From assembly GCA_014728245.1 (NCBI GenBank), contig WJLY01000240.1, forward strand, positions 1 to 33,551: 33,551 nucleotides of DNA, read 5' to 3'. The position numbers were made by a program, and so were the translations under genes. Below, one piece after another: positions 15,570-24,148 of the stretch. This stretch comes from Candidatus Effluviviaceae Genus IV sp. GTDB lineage: Bacteria; Joyebacterota; Joyebacteria; Joyebacterales; Joyebacteraceae. The notes beneath the pieces are model-generated. The model ran no database searches and had not been told where the DNA came from. It saw nothing but the letters and a program-made list of their open reading frames with translations. Every line of letters starts with the position of its first letter. The stretch's first letter is position 1.

Positions 15570-16520
15570 TCAACCCTCCACCTTCCACTGGTTGGCGACG
15601 GTCCCGTTCTCGATCTCGATGATGTACCCGCGCAGTATCCCCTCGCCGTACTCCGAGCCCGGGTTTATGACCGGAGTCTCTCCGATGTGGTCGTGGCCGT
15701 ACGACTCGTGGATGTGCCCGTGGAGGCCGATCATGGGTTGATGCCGCTCGATCGCTTCCGCCACTGCTTTGCTGCCCACGTGAACGAAGTTGACCTGCCC
15801 CGCGACGGTCACCGGCTTCTTGTTCGCGTCCAGCTCGGGCGCGAGGTCGAGCATGGTACCGTGCGGCGGCGCGTGCAGGTTGAAGATCGATTTGCCGGGA
15901 TCGTCGAGCTGCTTGACCAGCTTCTTGATGCGTTTCGCGATCCCCTTGTCCGAGTCCTCCCGCGGCGTCTCCCACGGCGTCGGGTTCACGTAGTCGAGGC
16001 TGATCATGGGAATCCCCAGCACGTCTACCGGCCCGTCGAGACACCAGGTTATGCCCCGGTCACGGTACGACTTGATGACGTCATCGATCTCCCAGTCATC
16101 GTCGTTCCCGGGCATCACGATGACGTCGACCTTCGACAGATCGACCTGGTCGATCAGCATCTCCATCCACTTGGCGATCCTGTCCTTAATCATCCCCATC
16201 ATGAGGGACTCGACTTCGGAGGGGTTATCCTGAAGCTCCGCCACACGGTCCCTGTCGCATCGCAGGGCATAGGCGCCGGCGTCGTTTATGCGCTGCTCCA
16301 TCTCATCGACTTCGCTTCCGGAGCTCAGTGTCCAGTTCTTCCCGAAGTAGAAAGCCCTGTGCCTCCCGTCGCCCTCGTCGATGATCGGTACGAGCGATTT
16401 GCCGGTCAGATCGCCGCACAAGAGAAGGGCGTCGACCCCGTGGTACTCGGGCATCTTGAGCCACTTCCGCCACACGCTTTCGGCTCCGTGCACGTCCACG
16501 GAGAAAAACAGTTTGGACAA
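15570..16520 (-). CDS. Calcineurin-like metallophosphoesterase
   Basis: MSKLFFSVDVHGAESVW...LLLCGDLTGKS...VIVMPGNDDDWEID...NLHAPPHGTMLD...LHGHIHESYGHDHIGETPVINPGSEYGEGILRG. TTG start behind GGGAGG. Confidence 0.93.
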   Translation of the reverse strand: MSKLFFSVDVHGAESVWRKWLKMPEYHGVDALLLCGDLTGKSLVPIIDEGDGRHRAFYFGKNWTLSSGSEVDEMEQRINDAGAYALRCDRDRVAELQDNPSEVESLMMGMIKDRIAKWMEMLIDQVDLSKVDVIVMPGNDDDWEIDDVIKSYRDRGITWCLDGPVDVLGIPMISLDYVNPTPWETPREDSDKGIAKRIKKLVKQLDDPGKSIFNLHAPPHGTMLDLAPELDANKKPVTVAGQVNFVHVGSKAVAEAIERHQPMIGLHGHIHESYGHDHIGETPVINPGSEYGEGILRGYIIEIENGTVANQWKVEG

Positions 16521-16568
16521 GTTGCCTCCCCCAAGGTGTTGGACCTGGAAGTTGACCGATTCCGCGAC

Positions 16569-18149
16569 CTACTCCGGCGGGACCTGCGAGTAGATCTTGC
16601 TCACGTCAACGCCCTCCGCCCGGTTCCTGTTCTGCTGGTAGAGGTAGACGATGAGACCGGCCAGCATGACCGCTATGAGGCTCAGCATGATGGTCGGCGT
16701 GAAGTTCCTGAACGCCAGGAACACGAAGAACCAGCCCGCCGCGAACGTGAATGCCCCCAGCAGGGATATGAGGGGTATTCCTCCGACCTCCCACTTGACC
16801 GGAGATCGTTCGTATATCTCCGGCTTGTGGTACGGCAGGAGCATTGCGGCCAGGCCGAAGGGCCAGAAGATGAAGAACACCGTGAGCGTAAGGACGGACA
16901 GGATCACGTTGACGTCGAGCGTCATCATCAGCACGCCCAGAAGGCAGAACACCGCGTTCAGATGCACGGCGTTCGTCGGCGATCCGGTCCGGCGATTCAC
17001 GGCCGAGAGAGCCGGCGGGAACGATTTGTCCATCGACATTGCGAACGCCAGTCTGGAGTTCGCCAGGAATCCCGGGAGGATCGAGTTGGCGAACCAGAGA
17101 GCTATCGCCACAGCTATGACCAGCCCGAACCACACGTTCCCTGCGAGCGACATGAAGTAGAACGGCACCGACGGCTGCACCAGACCGCCCATGATACCCT
17201 CGAGCACCTCCGGGTTGTTGTCGTGCAGGAAGTCGTAGCTGCCGATGAAGTCTCCGAACGCGTTGTAGACCGACGCGACGATAATCATGTAGAAGATGCC
17301 CACGAAGACGGTGCCGATCATGAAGCCCCGCACCATGCTCGTCTTCGGCGTCTTGATCTCGCCGCCCGCGTAGTTGATGATCGTGATGCTCGTGTAAGCC
17401 CAGATCACGACGATGAGCGCGCTGATCGTCGCCGGGAACGAGAACTCCGGCATCGCCCATCCAAGCGAGGCAGCCTGGGCCTGTATCTGCTGGAAAGCGC
17501 CCGCTCCCCACGCCTGGTTGAACGCGGTCGCCACGTTCTCCAGCCCGCCGGACAGGAAGAACCAGATAACCGCGATGATGGTAGCGGCCAGGGGTATGAA
17601 GAAGATCGCCCGCATGATCGACTTCATCTTCCTGATGCCCTTGTAGGCTATCCACCAGAAGAGGAGCACCACCAGGAAGCCGCCGATCGTCTGCCAGAGC
17701 TGGGTCTGCATGGCGCTTCCGATACGCGCGAGCCCGTCCAGTCCGCTCCCCAGCCCGGCGGTTGAGAAGCCCGACCCGACAAGTCCCACCACGATGTAGC
17801 TCAGGACGCCGCTCGAGATGCCGTATCCCACGAACAAGAGCCATGCGCTGACATAACCCAGCGTAGGGCCGAGGACGCGGCTGACGGCGATGTAAAGCCC
17901 CCCCGAGCGGGGCATCGTAGCCGAGCTGAGCGCCACGAGGAGCGTGATGGGGATGAAGATCAGTAGCCCGAGAAGAAACGCCAGCGGCAGGCTCGCGCCC
18001 GGGAAGTCGGCCGCCGTGGAAACTGAGTAGAAGATGACGCCCGAGGCGGCAGGGCCCGCCACAACGAAGATGAAGACGTCGAACCAGGAAAGCTCCCTTA
18101 CGAGACCGGATGCTCTTCGCGTGAATATCACGCCCTGTTCGTCAGGCAT
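16569..18149 (-). CDS. APC family amino acid permease
   Basis: About 12 hydrophobic segments; RELSWFDVFIFVVAGPAASGVIFYSVSTAADFPGASLPLAFLLG..., MPRSGGLYIAVSRVLGPTLGYVSAW, VIWAYTSITIINYAGGEIKTPKTSMVRG. Confidence 0.93.
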   Translation of the reverse strand: MPDEQGVIFTRRASGLVRELSWFDVFIFVVAGPAASGVIFYSVSTAADFPGASLPLAFLLGLLIFIPITLLVALSSATMPRSGGLYIAVSRVLGPTLGYVSAWLLFVGYGISSGVLSYIVVGLVGSGFSTAGLGSGLDGLARIGSAMQTQLWQTIGGFLVVLLFWWIAYKGIRKMKSIMRAIFFIPLAATIIAVIWFFLSGGLENVATAFNQAWGAGAFQQIQAQAASLGWAMPEFSFPATISALIVVIWAYTSITIINYAGGEIKTPKTSMVRGFMIGTVFVGIFYMIIVASVYNAFGDFIGSYDFLHDNNPEVLEGIMGGLVQPSVPFYFMSLAGNVWFGLVIAVAIALWFANSILPGFLANSRLAFAMSMDKSFPPALSAVNRRTGSPTNAVHLNAVFCLLGVLMMTLDVNVILSVLTLTVFFIFWPFGLAAMLLPYHKPEIYERSPVKWEVGGIPLISLLGAFTFAAGWFFVFLAFRNFTPTIMLSLIAVMLAGLIVYLYQQNRNRAEGVDVSKIYSQVPPE

Positions 18150-18248
18150 TCCTCCCCCTCATCAATCGCCTCCCCGGGACTGCCCCGCAGAACCCGGGGG
18201 GAAGCGGCTGATATTGTACACTATAGCAGAGCAGAAGTGTTACTTCCT

Positions 18249-18277
18249 ACCTTACGGCACGCCAGCAGGCGTGTCAA
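18249..18277 (-). promoter_or_regulatory. Sigma70-type promoter for the permease gene with an inverted repeat in the spacer
   Basis: Minus strand TTGACA - 17 nt - TAAGGT (18272-18277 / 18249-18254); CACGCC-AGCA-GGCGTG inverted repeat at 18258-18273. Confidence 0.5.
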
Positions 18278-18358
18278 GCGAACGCCCGGTCACGGATCGG
18301 GTCTGAAGCATGGGGGCGGTGTCAGCCGATGTCTGCGCCGGCCTCTTGCTCTGAAGGC

Positions 18359-18388
18359 TTGCTCAAGAATCGACCGGATTGCTAAAAT
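18359..18388 (+). promoter_or_regulatory. Candidate promoter for the secreted beta-propeller gene
   Basis: TTGCTC - 18 nt - TAAAAT, about 100 nt upstream of ATG 18488. Confidence 0.4.
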
Positions 18389-18487
18389 GTGCCAAGTGTG
18401 TACGAACTCAACGGACCCCTCGGAGGCCGTCCGGACCGCCGCGCACCGGCAGACCGGGCAAGCGGCTCCGGGCCGAAGGAGAAAACC

Positions 18488-19336
18488 ATGGCAAGAGGAC
18501 TTATGAAGCACCCGTCGCTCCTGTTCGTGCCGTCCCTCATTGCGTTCGCTCTTCTGCTCATCCCGTTTGCGGCGACGGCGGATCACGCGTCGTTCCCTCC
18601 CCCGGGAACCCACCCGCAGGGCGTCGACTTCGTCGACGACGGCGCGGTAGGGGGCACTCTCTACCACGTCGACAACTACACGGGCGACGTGTATTCGATC
18701 ACGCCCGGAGGAACGGCGACGCTTCTCTTCAACATCGCGGAGCAGACGGGCGAGCAGTACACGTACTACCACGGCACAGGCATCTGCTTCGTTCCGTCGG
18801 GCGGAGGTGGTCAGACCGGGACCTTCTACGTGACCCGTCCCGACCGCGGCGCTTCCCCCTACACCGACTACGTGCGCTCCTTCGACTACGATGGCACACA
18901 CCTGAACACGTGGGACGTGAGCGCGGTGTGCGACAGGCCCAGGGGCATAGCGTGGGACGGCACTCATTTCTGGCTCTCCGGGGACGCGGAGTACGTCAAG
19001 TGCGACACAGATTTCGGCCTCATCGAGACCTATGTCCCGCCGTGGGGAACCGGAAGCGGTGCGCTCGACTTCGACCCGGTCACCGGACTCCTGTACTCCG
19101 CCCCGCTCTCCTGGAGCTACATCACGGTGCTCGATCTCGAGTGCAACGTGGTGCGGCAGTGGTACCTGAACGACAACTACCGCGTCGGCGTGGCGGTCGG
19201 CCGTGTGACCGACCGCGGGGCCAGATCGATCTGGATCAGCGACAGCTCGAGCATCCTGATCGAGGAGACGGAAGACGTCCACTACACGCCGATCGAAGCC
19301 GCGAGCTGGAGCGCAGTGAAGGCGCTCTTCCGTTGA
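18488..19336 (+). CDS. Secreted beta-propeller-like protein of unknown function
   Basis: Signal peptide MARGLMKHPSLLFVPSLIAFALLLIPFAATA; repeated GGTLYHVDNYTGDVYSI / RGIAWDGTHFWLSGDAEYVKCDTDFGLIE / ALDFDPVTGLLYSAPL blades; GGAG SD before ATG 18488. Confidence 0.75.
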   Translation: MARGLMKHPSLLFVPSLIAFALLLIPFAATADHASFPPPGTHPQGVDFVDDGAVGGTLYHVDNYTGDVYSITPGGTATLLFNIAEQTGEQYTYYHGTGICFVPSGGGGQTGTFYVTRPDRGASPYTDYVRSFDYDGTHLNTWDVSAVCDRPRGIAWDGTHFWLSGDAEYVKCDTDFGLIETYVPPWGTGSGALDFDPVTGLLYSAPLSWSYITVLDLECNVVRQWYLNDNYRVGVAVGRVTDRGARSIWISDSSSILIEETEDVHYTPIEAASWSAVKALFR

Positions 19337-19418
19337 TATGGAATAGCCGGTGTCAAGCCGGATCCTGGGGCCCGGTCGGAAGGATTGCGGTGCCAGCCGC
19401 GCGGACCCGGCGGGTCGG

Positions 19419-19622
19419 TCAGCCGAGCTCCGTCAGCGCTGCTCGGTCGCCTTCCCCGACCACTAGCTCCACCACCTCCTCCACCCGGCCGAGCGTGAGC
19501 GACGATCTCTCCGGCTCGGTGACCGGATCGCTCGCGACTGATGAGATCAGCGAGTGGGCCGCGTAGCTCTTGGGGGCACCGTACTCGTTCGTGGGTTCCG
19601 GACTCACGTCTGGTTTGCTCAA
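19419..19622 (-). CDS. Small 67-aa protein of unknown function
   Basis: TTG start at 19622 with GGAGG 7 nt upstream; MSKPDVSPEPTNEYGAPKSYAAHSLISSVASDPVTEPERSSLTLGRVEEVVELVVGEGDRAALTELG. Confidence 0.45.
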   Translation of the reverse strand: MSKPDVSPEPTNEYGAPKSYAAHSLISSVASDPVTEPERSSLTLGRVEEVVELVVGEGDRAALTELG

Positions 19623-19808
19623 AGCTCGACCTCCGTGGGGATCTGGTATTCAGGATTGCCTGTCAGGGGCGGGCGCGCCGGACCGACCGGCTAACCGACT
19701 ACTGAGATGCGCCCCGCAACCGGTCGTCGCTCGCCGCCCGAAGCCAGCTGCTTTCGGGCAGCGGGATACTAGCTCATCCGCCTGCAGCGAACAGGGTCTG
19801 CGATGCAT

Positions 19809-19847
19809 GCCGGGTTCCCTCGTCACAGGAAGCGAGCGGAACCCGGC
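19809..19847. other. Long hairpin in the intergenic region
   Basis: GCCGGGTTCC-CTCG-TCACAGGAAG-CGAG-C-GGAACCCGGC: 14 bp with one bulge; no U-tract either side. Confidence 0.5.
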
Positions 19848-19965
19848 CGATCGGTTCGAGTGCTACCGACAACCGGTGTCGTGATCCGGCTGCTGGACCG
19901 AAACAAGAGAAGGCGGGGCGCAGATGCGACAGGTATTCTGCCTTACTTCGCGCGGGTCGCGACTG

Positions 19966-22584
19966 TTACCGGACCGAACCGCCGTCCATGACGCGCACGG
20001 GTGGCATCATCATGGCGTGTCCGCCGTTCGATCGAAGCAGGTACTCGAGGTAGACGCGCTCCGGCGCTGGGAGAACGGAGAAGACGTTGTCTCCCACGAG
20101 CGCCCGCAGCCGGGAAACACCAGGGTCGAGCTCCCATGGCCCGCCGGAGCTGTCTTCGCGCTCCCGATGCTCCGAGGCGTCGAATCCGATCCCGGGCAGC
20201 TTGATCGTAAGGAGATCTGAGAGACTGGCGTACACTTGTGGCCTGTGGACGACATCGACCATCTGGTCTGGCCCGATTCCCGCGGCTTCCTTCGCGAGCC
20301 TCACGCTCTCCCAGAGTCCTCCGGTCTCGTCGACCAGCCCCAGCTCCTTGCCGCGGCGACCAGACCAGACTCTGCCCTGCGCTACCTCGTCCACTTCCTC
20401 GACGCTCATGCCGCGACCCTCGGCCACCTGCCCCACGAACACGTCGTACCAGTAGCGTATGTTGTCCTCACGCTTCGCTCGTTCAGCGGCGGTGTAGGGA
20501 CGATCGGGGATCGACCCAAGGAGGGGTATGGTCATGCCCCCGTACAGGTCGGCGTGCTCCCCACGCTTGACTGAGTCGTACTTGATGCCGAGCGAATCCC
20601 CCATCCCGGCGTCCCAGAAATGCCCGCCGATCACACCGATCGAGCCGGTGAGGGTCACGGGCGCCGCCAGTATCGAATCGCCGTACGCGCTCAGATGATA
20701 GCCTCCCGACGCCGCTACCTGACCCTGCGACACGATCACGGGCTTCTTCTCGGCGATCTTCTTGAGCTCGCGTGAGACCAGATCGCTCGCGAGCCCGTCT
20801 CCCCCGGGCGAGTCGACTCGCAGGACGATGGCGTCGGCCCACTCGCCGGCCTCGCTGACCTCCTCGGCGAGCCTCCGCCCCTCGATTCCCTTTTCGACAT
20901 CGCAGGGGCCTATCGCATAGAAGACCGCGATCCTGGGCCGCTTGCCCCACTCGTACGGGCCCCAAGTTAGATCGCCGGCGATCGTCCCCAGCGACGCAGA
21001 CCGGTTGTCGCCAGTCTCGCGCATGGGCGCGTGCTCTGCAGCGTCCTTGGCGTTCTGGAAGGCTCCTATCGAGTCTACGAGGCCCGACTCGAGCGCTCTT
21101 TCAGGCACGACTGACCACTCTTCGTCCACTATCCGGTCCCACTCCACCCGCTCGATCCCGCGCGCCTCCGTTATGAGCTCAGCGCAGGTGTCATACCAGT
21201 CGTCGACCAGAAGCCCCAGCTGCTCGCGGTCGGCGTCGGACATCGAATCCCTCGTGAATCCCTCCATCGCTGACTTGTAGGTGAAGAGCCTGAACTCCTC
21301 GACGCCCAGTCCGATCTTGTCGAGTGCCCCCCGGTAATAGGTGCGACCGGTGTTGAGCCCGCTGACGTAGATGCCGCCCTCGGGATCAACCCAGATCTGG
21401 TCGGCGACGCTCGCCAGCATGTAGCCCCAGAAATCGACGCGATCGAGGTAGACGATGACCTTCTTCCCGCTCCTCCTCAGCCCCGCGAGCTGCTCGCGAA
21501 TCTCCCACAGCATCGCGGGCGAGGCCCTGAAGCCCGAGAGATCGAGGACCACTCCCCCGACCCCGGGGTCCTGCGACCAGATGTCGATCGTCTGAAGCGT
21601 ACCGAAAAGCGTACGACGTTCATCGGCCGGAACGAGCGAAATCAGGCCGGGGCTCGTCCTCCGCCTGTAGGTCATGCCGCCCTTGAGCTTCATCTCGGGA
21701 TACCGCTCGCCGACCCCCATCCTTCCAAGTCCCAGCTTGCGTTCGTGGGGCCCGAACTCGAACGCCGCCGACCAGGACGCCCTACTCCCGCTCTCGCCGA
21801 TCCTCGACGAGTAGTCGGCCCTCGCGTCGCTCCCGAACGCGTATGAGAGCCTCAGTCCGAAATTCGCCTCATCGCCATCCAGCCCGTCGGCTCTCCCGGC
21901 AAGCTCGAGGCCCGCGAGGGGCATGACGGCGATCCCGTAGCCGATCTTGCCGTCGATGAACGGCTCGTCGTCTCTCGAGATGATGTCCGCGAATACGGTA
22001 AACCGAGGGCCGAATGGACGAACGCCGACATCGAGTTGGGAGCACGATCCCCGTTCATCGTCGAGGTCGCGCCTCCGGAAGCCTGAGATCGCGCCCCATC
22101 GCGACCTCAGTGCGAACCCGTAGGTCAGAGCGTCGTGCCTTGAGAGGGCGTCCTTGTCCGCGCCGTTCCAGGCATACGAGGCGCCCAGTCCGAGGGCCCC
22201 TGACTCGCCGACGGTGAGCCCCATCGTATGCTCCGTCACGCGCGCGTCCATGTCCTCGTGGTCCACGTAGCGATAGCCGTAGCCGACGCCGACCCCCGAC
22301 GAAAAGAGCGAGGGCGAGGAGACCACGCCAGCCAGCTCGTATATATCGCCCTCGCTCGACTCGTCCACGAAACGAAGATGCAACCCGGAGCTGCCGACCG
22401 TGCCCCACACCGAGGGATTCAGGATACCGGCCGCGACCGACCGGGAGACGCCAGGGGCGACGACCAGCGTCTGGACCTCCCGCGTGTACGTGGGTACCCA
22501 TGAGTAGTCGTTCTGTTCGTCGGCGTGGGCGCCGTGAGCCGCGAGGAGCAGCACGAGGACTCCGGAAAGAGCGAGAACACGCAT
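19966..22584 (-). CDS. SppA-type S49 peptidase (67K two-domain) with N-terminal beta-barrel-like domain
   Basis: Signal peptide MRVLALSGVLVLLLAAHGAHA; about 300 aa of alternating beta-strands (GVGVGYGYRYVDHED, MGLTVGESGALGLGASYAWNG, LTYGFALRSRWGAISGFRRRDLDD); SppA motifs EFRLFTYKSAMEGFTRDSMSD (Lys) and RVDSPGGDGLAS...QVAASGGYHLSAYGD (Ser). AGGAGGT SD before ATG 22584. Confidence 0.88.
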   Translation of the reverse strand: MRVLALSGVLVLLLAAHGAHADEQNDYSWVPTYTREVQTLVVAPGVSRSVAAGILNPSVWGTVGSSGLHLRFVDESSEGDIYELAGVVSSPSLFSSGVGVGYGYRYVDHEDMDARVTEHTMGLTVGESGALGLGASYAWNGADKDALSRHDALTYGFALRSRWGAISGFRRRDLDDERGSCSQLDVGVRPFGPRFTVFADIISRDDEPFIDGKIGYGIAVMPLAGLELAGRADGLDGDEANFGLRLSYAFGSDARADYSSRIGESGSRASWSAAFEFGPHERKLGLGRMGVGERYPEMKLKGGMTYRRRTSPGLISLVPADERRTLFGTLQTIDIWSQDPGVGGVVLDLSGFRASPAMLWEIREQLAGLRRSGKKVIVYLDRVDFWGYMLASVADQIWVDPEGGIYVSGLNTGRTYYRGALDKIGLGVEEFRLFTYKSAMEGFTRDSMSDADREQLGLLVDDWYDTCAELITEARGIERVEWDRIVDEEWSVVPERALESGLVDSIGAFQNAKDAAEHAPMRETGDNRSASLGTIAGDLTWGPYEWGKRPRIAVFYAIGPCDVEKGIEGRRLAEEVSEAGEWADAIVLRVDSPGGDGLASDLVSRELKKIAEKKPVIVSQGQVAASGGYHLSAYGDSILAAPVTLTGSIGVIGGHFWDAGMGDSLGIKYDSVKRGEHADLYGGMTIPLLGSIPDRPYTAAERAKREDNIRYWYDVFVGQVAEGRGMSVEEVDEVAQGRVWSGRRGKELGLVDETGGLWESVRLAKEAAGIGPDQMVDVVHRPQVYASLSDLLTIKLPGIGFDASEHREREDSSGGPWELDPGVSRLRALVGDNVFSVLPAPERVYLEYLLRSNGGHAMMMPPVRVMDGGSVR

Positions 22585-22741
22585 CGGCACTACCTCCTGT
22601 CTGGGTCCGGATTCGCGCAGTAGCGCGGGACGGGACGCATCGTATCAGCAGCGCATGAGGCCCGGGTGTTAGGATTGAGTGAGTCGTGGCCCGCGCAACG
22701 GAGCCTTCCCCCGGCTCGAGTGCGGGACAAGACAGGTTGCG

Positions 22742-24148
22742 TCAGTGAACATATCCCAGAGAACGAAGCGTCTCACGAAGCTCGGGATCTATGTGCGGCC
22801 CCTCTGAGGGCGAACCGGGCGCCGGGAGCACTCCATCCAGCTCCTCGGCAAGCTCTCTTCCCCTCTCCTCCAGGTGCTCCCGCCTGAGCGGGTCATCCGA
22901 GTAGTCGGTGAGCTCGACCGACCCGTCGCTTCCGATCGTCAGTCTGACGTCCCCCGACCGGACCGTGGCATACGAGGCGTACAGCCATGGTTCCTCCAGC
23001 GACGGGTTGATCTTGTGGATGTGGTCCCGGAGCAGGCCGGGCACCACGTACTCCGCGATCAGAAGGCGGTCATCCTCGGAAGGGGGCGCCAGAAGCGATC
23101 TGGCGTGTCTGCGCGGCGGCGCGCCCGCAACGCCGGCGAGTTCCAGAACGGTGGGGAAGAGATCCGTGAGCATCACGGGATCGTCCCGCTCCCCTGCGTC
23201 CCGCTCGACTGACCCCGGCGACTTGGCAACGAGCGGCACCGCCAGGAGCGACTCGAACACGCCGAACTGGTGGTCCGTGAAGCCGTGGTCTCCCAGGTTC
23301 TCGCCGTGGTCAGATGTGACAACGACGAAAGCGTCATCGTAAAGGTCTTTCCCCTCCAGCAGGGACACGAGAGCGCCGAAGAGCGCGTCCGAGGCGTGAA
23401 CATCGCCCGCGTAGAGCCTGCGAACACGCTCCCACTCGTCGGACTCGGGGCGCCTCACCCTGGCGTTGACCTCGTGGGCCCACTGCACGCTGACCACCTC
23501 GTCATCAGGGATGTCCGCGAGGTGTTCCTCCCTGTATGACGAAGGAGGATCGTACGGCAGGTGTGCCTCCAGGAAGTTCACGAACATGAGAAACGGCCGG
23601 TCACCGTCCCTCCCGTCGAGCCATCTCTCGATGCGCTCGAGAGTCTCCGCTCCTCCCTGGGAGCCCGAGGACAGGATCGAGAGGTCGGAGCCAGGGTCAA
23701 CGTACTGGTGATCGAAGCCCCGCATCATCCCGGAGAGCGCGTCGCTCAACCACGGGTTGCTGTAGAAGGCGACGGTCTCGTAGCCCGCGTCGTCCAGAAG
23801 CTCGGCGAAGGTGGGCTCGTCCGACTCGAACCGAAAGCCTGCGCCCGTGCAGCCGTGCCTGGACGGGAGAAGACCGGTGAACATCGAGACGTGGGACGGA
23901 AGCGTCCAGGGCCCGTTCGCCCAGGCGTTACTGTACGTCGTGCCGTGCGCGGCCAGCCGGTCGACATTGGGCGTCACGCTCCGGCCGTCGCTCCCGGGGA
24001 TCTCAGCCCCCACGTGATCGCGCCTGACGGCGTCCAGGACCACGATCACCATGTTCGGCCGACTACTCGCCTCCGAGCAGCCGCCGCAGGAGAAGCCCAG
24101 GCACGCGGCCACTATCGACAGCGAAACAGCGATCACCCCACGTATCAC
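22742..24148 (-). CDS. Sulfatase-fold (alkaline phosphatase superfamily) lipoprotein
   Basis: Lipobox-like GFSCGG; RPNMVIVVLDAVRRDHVG...NGPWTLPSHVSMFTGLLPSRHGCTG...VVVTSDHGENLGDHGFTDHQFGVFESLLAVPLV. GTG start directly after the upstream stop. Confidence 0.9.
   Translation of the reverse strand: MIRGVIAVSLSIVAACLGFSCGGCSEASSRPNMVIVVLDAVRRDHVGAEIPGSDGRSVTPNVDRLAAHGTTYSNAWANGPWTLPSHVSMFTGLLPSRHGCTGAGFRFESDEPTFAELLDDAGYETVAFYSNPWLSDALSGMMRGFDHQYVDPGSDLSILSSGSQGGAETLERIERWLDGRDGDRPFLMFVNFLEAHLPYDPPSSYREEHLADIPDDEVVSVQWAHEVNARVRRPESDEWERVRRLYAGDVHASDALFGALVSLLEGKDLYDDAFVVVTSDHGENLGDHGFTDHQFGVFESLLAVPLVAKSPGSVERDAGERDDPVMLTDLFPTVLELAGVAGAPPRRHARSLLAPPSEDDRLLIAEYVVPGLLRDHIHKINPSLEEPWLYASYATVRSGDVRLTIGSDGSVELTDYSDDPLRREHLEERGRELAEELDGVLPAPGSPSEGPHIDPELRETLRSLGYVH

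Noticed and set aside
15687-17765. 692-aa plus-strand ORF
   Set aside because: Antisense to the clear metallophosphoesterase and APC permease genes; Arg/His/Val-rich mirror composition with no recognisable domain, typical of GC-rich DNA.
19850-19875. Possible tRNA T-arm (ggttcgagtgctacc)
   Set aside because: T-stem does not pair properly and no acceptor or anticodon arms could be built around it.
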